Of a DNA stretch of 17,125 bases, positions 15,239 to 17,125 are shown one piece after another. Within the stretch, counting starts at the first letter, position 1. Each line of letters starts with the position of its first letter. The notes beneath the pieces were generated by a model. The model did not search any database, had not been told where the DNA came from, and worked only from the letters and a program-made list of their open reading frames with translations. The position numbers were made by a program, and so were the translations under genes. The stretch comes from Acidobacteriaceae bacterium (lineage in GTDB: Bacteria > Acidobacteriota > Vicinamibacteria > Vicinamibacterales > CAVVIG01), in assembly GCA_031274845.1 (NCBI GenBank), contig JAISPN010000229.1, positions 1 to 17,125 of the forward strand, in the 5' to 3' direction.

Positions 15239-15487
15239 ATGAGCCGCTTAACCATCGACATCACCGACCAGCAACACCAAAGCCTCAAAGCGCTGGCCGC
15301 CTTACGGGGGCAGACGATCAAGGAATACGCGATCGAGCAATTATTCCCAAACACACTCGATAGCGACGAAGCGTGGGAAGAACTGAAAGCTCTGTTAATG
15401 ACGCGGATCAACGCGGCGCTGGCGGGCGAGATCTCCACACAGAGCGTTGATGAAATTCTTGAAGAAGAGCTCGGAAAACCTGAGTGA
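15239..15487 (+). CDS. ParD-like antitoxin of a type II toxin-antitoxin pair
   Basis: 82 aa. The N-terminus SRLTIDITDQQHQSLKALAA reads as a ribbon-helix-helix DNA-binding unit: a beta strand followed by a helix with alternating hydrophobic residues, then a second helix (IKEYAIEQLF). The C-terminal half (SDEAWEELKALLM, then STQSVDEILEEELGK) is acidic and helical, as expected for the toxin-wrapping tail. AGGA at 15231-15234 is 4 nt before the ATG. Its last codons overlap the toxin start (GTGA, 4 bp), the usual coupling of antitoxin before toxin. It should neutralise the ParE-type toxin and repress its own promoter, probably through the palindrome at 15181. Base composition around it is lower in GC than the pcnB side, suggesting acquisition by transfer. 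Confidence 0.82.
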   Translation: MSRLTIDITDQQHQSLKALAALRGQTIKEYAIEQLFPNTLDSDEAWEELKALLMTRINAALAGEISTQSVDEILEEELGKPE

Positions 15488-15798
15488 GCCCCTACAGCCT
15501 GACGGCTGCTGCGGCTGCCGATCTGCGCGGAATCATCTCCTACACGCGCAAGCAATGGGGCACCGCTCAATCACGCAGCTACACGGCCCAATTAAAACAG
15601 GGCATGAAGCGCTTGGCGTTACGCCAAGGAGTGGTCAAAGACATGGGAGAGACGTACCAGACGCTTCGCATGGTGCACTGCGAACATCACTACATCTTTT
15701 GCATCAGCGGGCGTGGAGACGCCCCAGCGTTGATCATCGCAATTTTGCATGACCGGATGGACGTGATGACGCGCCTCGCCAGCAGGTTGAAACGGTGA
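15484..15798 (+). CDS. parE: ParE/RelE-superfamily toxin
   Basis: 104 aa from the GTG at 15484, overlapping the antitoxin stop by 4 bp. It shows the ParE pattern: YSLTAAAAADLRGIISYTRKQ at the N-terminus (A-x-x-D-L-x-x-I-x-x-Y), WGTAQSRSYTAQL, the central LRMVHCEHHYIFC strands, and the C-terminal ILHDRMDVMTRL typical of ParE toxins. ParE proteins poison DNA gyrase, while RelE relatives cut mRNA on the ribosome. The catalytic residues of RelE are not evident, and the ILHxRMD ending favours the ParE branch. The gene looks intact. The pair stands alone without plasmid or transposon genes, between pcnB and a TonB-dependent receptor, so it is probably a chromosomal accessory module. Confidence 0.85.
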   Translation: MSPYSLTAAAAADLRGIISYTRKQWGTAQSRSYTAQLKQGMKRLALRQGVVKDMGETYQTLRMVHCEHHYIFCISGRGDAPALIIAILHDRMDVMTRLASRLKR

Positions 15799-15803
15799 CT
15801 CCC

Positions 15804-16151
15804 CTAGCGCAAACGAAACGTCGATAGTCGAGCACTGTCCCACACGACCGACGCACGGCCACGGAAATCCACGCTCTTCTCGACCACGCCACAAAGCCGG
15901 AAGGCCGCATCAAGCTCGGCTCCGTCCTGGCAATCATTGCCAGCGAGACGAGCCCTCACCAAATCAATAACCAGGCAACCAGACGACGCCGCATATGGGA
16001 AATCCTGACTCGACGACCCGAACGTCTGACGCTGTACATAGCAAGCCCCTGAACCCGCTGCGCAGCACGATAGTGCGCGAAAATCCTGCCACCCTTGAAT
16101 TGACGTACGCGAGCGAATATCAGCGCCTATAACAAAGTGAGCGCCAAGCAC
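15804..16151 (-). CDS. Doubtful small Cys-containing ORF
   Basis: A 115-aa frame starting at GTG. It has six cysteines (two adjacent near the middle, later SGCLVIDLV, GNDCQDG, RLCGVV) and a C-terminal part that reads like real protein, RGRASVVWDSARLSTFRLR. I do not recognise it. Against it: no Shine-Dalgarno, no signal peptide, weak GC bias at third positions, and a 17-bp palindrome inside it. For it: it is the longest frame in a 545-bp gap and its C-terminus looks orderly. It may be a horizontally acquired small gene, the remains of one, or chance. Confidence 0.25.
   Translation of the reverse strand: MLGAHFVIGADIRSRTSIQGWQDFRALSCCAAGSGACYVQRQTFGSSSQDFPYAASSGCLVIDLVRARLAGNDCQDGAELDAAFRLCGVVEKSVDFRGRASVVWDSARLSTFRLR
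15927..15943. repeat. 17-bp palindrome CTGGCAAT-C-ATTGCCAG
   Basis: Two perfect 8-bp arms around a single central C, 129 bp after the toxin gene. Such a compact odd-length palindrome is a typical dimer-binding operator or integration/recombination site rather than a hairpin (the loop is too small). It is unlikely by chance in 17 kb. Confidence 0.5.
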
Positions 16152-16282
16152 GCGGCCTCTTCAGTGCAAAGCCTGATGGTGATGTACAGACGGTCCAATC
16201 GCGCCCCCGTGGCTTTTCGATCAGACGATGAACCCTTTGTGCGTCATTTCATCCCGCGCGCCACGATTCCATCCCATTTGGT

Positions 16283-16311
16283 TTGACTCAACCGGAACCG
16301 AAAGATATCTA
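16283..16311 (+). promoter_or_regulatory. Candidate promoter of the TonB-dependent receptor gene
   Basis: TTGACT (16283-16288, 5/6 to TTGACA), a 17-bp spacer and TATCTA (16306-16311, only 3/6) lie about 30 bp before the receptor ATG. The -35 is good and the -10 poor; GATATC overlapping it is an alternative. The predicted start point is about 16316-16319. Confidence 0.4.
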
Positions 16312-16312
16312 C

Positions 16313-16338
16313 CTCCCCTCAGTCCGTAGAGAGGGGGG
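16313..16338 (+). promoter_or_regulatory. Hairpin overlapping the receptor Shine-Dalgarno
   Basis: CCTCCCCTC-type bases at 16313-16320 pair with GAGGGGGG (16331-16338) over 8 bp with one T-G wobble and a 10-nt loop. The 3' arm is the purine-rich Shine-Dalgarno, 5 nt before the ATG at 16344. If the transcript begins upstream of 16313 the site would be masked; if it starts at the promoter at 16283-16311, the 5' arm is partly missing. Confidence 0.35.
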
Positions 16339-16343
16339 ACTCA

Positions 16344-17125
16344 ATGCGTCGAGCGTCTCAGTGTGTTTCGTTCGTTCTCGCAGTGGCATCCGTGCTATTC
16401 GTCGCAACCCGCGCATCCGCGCAGGGCGGTGACAGCGCCAGCATTACCGGCTTGGCAACCGACTCGTCTGGAGCGGTTCTTCCAGGTGTGACCGTTGAAG
16501 CGTCGAGTCCCGCGCTCATCGAGAAGACGCGTACCGTGGTGAGCGATAGCGCTGGCCGGTACGCGATCGTCGATCTGCGCCCCGGCACCTATGACGTGAC
16601 ATTCTCTCTACCAGGCTTCAAAACCTTCAAACGCGAAGGGGTCGTACTCGAAGGCGCATTTACGGCACAGATTAATGGTGCCCTGTCGGTCGGCACACTT
16701 GAAGAAACGGTTGTCGTGACCGGCGCCAGCCCCGTCGTGGATGTGCAGAACACGCGGACCCAACTCGTGGTGAACCAGGATGTGCTGCAGGCGCTCCCGG
16801 TCATGCGCTCAATTCAAGATCAGGCGAACCTAGTTCCTGGCGTCGTCTCGCAAAGCACGTCAGCCGGGCAGATCCTGTCTGACTTCTATATCAACTCGGT
16901 CACAGCACGTGGCGCCACCGACCAGCGCATCTCCTATGACGGCATGCGCAACGACATGATGCTCGGCACCGGTGGACAGGCGATCGCCGGCGGCGTAAAC
17001 GAGCTTGGCCAAGCGGAGATGGTCTACGACATCGGCGGCCAATCGGCGGAGTTTGCGACGGCCGGCGTCCGCATGGACGCGATTCCAAAGGACGGCGGCA
17101 ACCGGCTCTCTGGCACCTATCGCTT
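16344..17125 (+). CDS. TonB-dependent receptor with N-terminal carboxypeptidase-regulatory-like domain, 3'-truncated by window edge
   Basis: The first 260 codons are visible and the frame runs off the end. A signal peptide covers about 1-26 (VLFVATRASAQG). A carboxypeptidase-regulatory-like beta-sandwich follows at about 32-110 (SITGLATDSSGAVLPGVTVE, then SDSAGRYAIVDLRPGTYDV and FSLPGFKTF). Then comes the linker strand GTLEETVVVTGASPVVD (118-134) and the start of the plug domain, including LPVMRSIQDQANLVPGVV and YDGMRNDMM. This is the Oar/SusC-like type of outer-membrane receptor that is strongly expanded in Acidobacteriota and Bacteroidota. It should import a large substrate such as an oligosaccharide, peptide or siderophore with TonB energy. 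A strong GAGGGGGG ribosome site stands 5 nt before the ATG. The substrate is unknown because the rest of the locus lies outside. Confidence 0.9.
   Translation, partial: MRRASQCVSFVLAVASVLFVATRASAQGGDSASITGLATDSSGAVLPGVTVEASSPALIEKTRTVVSDSAGRYAIVDLRPGTYDVTFSLPGFKTFKREGVVLEGAFTAQINGALSVGTLEETVVVTGASPVVDVQNTRTQLVVNQDVLQALPVMRSIQDQANLVPGVVSQSTSAGQILSDFYINSVTARGATDQRISYDGMRNDMMLGTGGQAIAGGVNELGQAEMVYDIGGQSAEFATAGVRMDAIPKDGGNRLSGTYR

Larger units (their letters stand above)
15799..16343. other. 545-bp stretch without a convincing gene
   Basis: Between the toxin stop and the TonB-receptor ATG. It holds a 17-bp palindrome (15927-15943), a minus-strand open frame of 115 aa starting at a GTG (15804-16151) listed separately, and the receptor's promoter/leader region (about 16283-16343). 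Its third-position composition, read in that open frame, is much less GC-biased than that of neighbouring genes. No tRNA-like cloverleaf, insertion-sequence ends or attC-like site could be made out. Confidence 0.5.

Noticed and set aside
15005..16343. Integron attC sites flanking the toxin-antitoxin pair
   Set aside because: GTTGGCA/TGCCAAC at 15043-15075 is in the wrong order for attC arms, and GCCTATAAC near 16127 breaks the core consensus; no second site at the other end of the pair.
1..17125. tRNA, rRNA, CRISPR or insertion-sequence elements
   Set aside because: No cloverleaf, repeat-spacer pattern, transposase frame or terminal inverted repeats seen on either strand.

Overview
The window is GC-rich bacterial chromosome, most likely from an Acidobacteriota-type organism (Vicinamibacteria-like). 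This is an inference from gene style, not from a marker gene. The clues are an exported TonB-dependent receptor with an N-terminal carboxypeptidase-regulatory-like domain, a glycine-zipper exported protein, a planctomycete/acidobacterial-style mono-haem cytochrome, and many secreted hydrolases of M28 and P1 type. No rRNA, tRNA, CRISPR array or insertion sequence was found.

Layout. 2-796 (+) is the 3' part of a glycine-zipper protein. 824-3009 (-) is a two-gene unit, a lipoprotein M28 metallopeptidase followed by a SixA-like phosphohistidine phosphatase joined by a TGATG overlap. Divergent from it, 3062-6593 (+) is a compact three-gene unit: exported P1/DmpA-type self-cleaving aminopeptidase, Na+/solute symporter starting at a TTG directly after the peptidase stop codon, and a tartrate/D-malate-type decarboxylating dehydrogenase. 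A UUCG-capped hairpin closes it and separates it from 6646-8123 (-), a mono-haem c-type cytochrome plus a YVTN beta-propeller. 8325-9245 (+) is an exported protein of unknown function. 9255-9989 (-) is a lipoprotein with a C-terminal membrane anchor.

10022-12721 (+) is polA, whose proofreading active site looks dead and whose O-helix carries Tyr where most bacterial enzymes have Phe. 12738-13535 (-) is a small exported TPR-like protein. 13658-15004 (+) is pcnB (poly(A) polymerase type), with an extended -10 element so close to the ATG that the mRNA should be nearly leaderless.

The last 2.1 kb looks accessory. A lower-GC stretch holds a ParDE-type toxin-antitoxin pair with a 12-bp palindrome upstream, then about 545 bp with no convincing gene but with a 17-bp palindrome. 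The window ends inside a SusC/Oar-like TonB-dependent receptor gene.

How the genes may work together: the theme is extracytoplasmic breakdown and uptake. There are secreted peptidases, a symporter for the released solute, an oxidative decarboxylase, an exported cytochrome and an outer-membrane receptor. Around these sit core information-processing genes (polA, pcnB). I did not find one clear new system. The strongest second-look items are the PolA active-site changes, the same-frame TAG-TTG junction between peptidase and symporter, and the palindromes around the toxin-antitoxin island.
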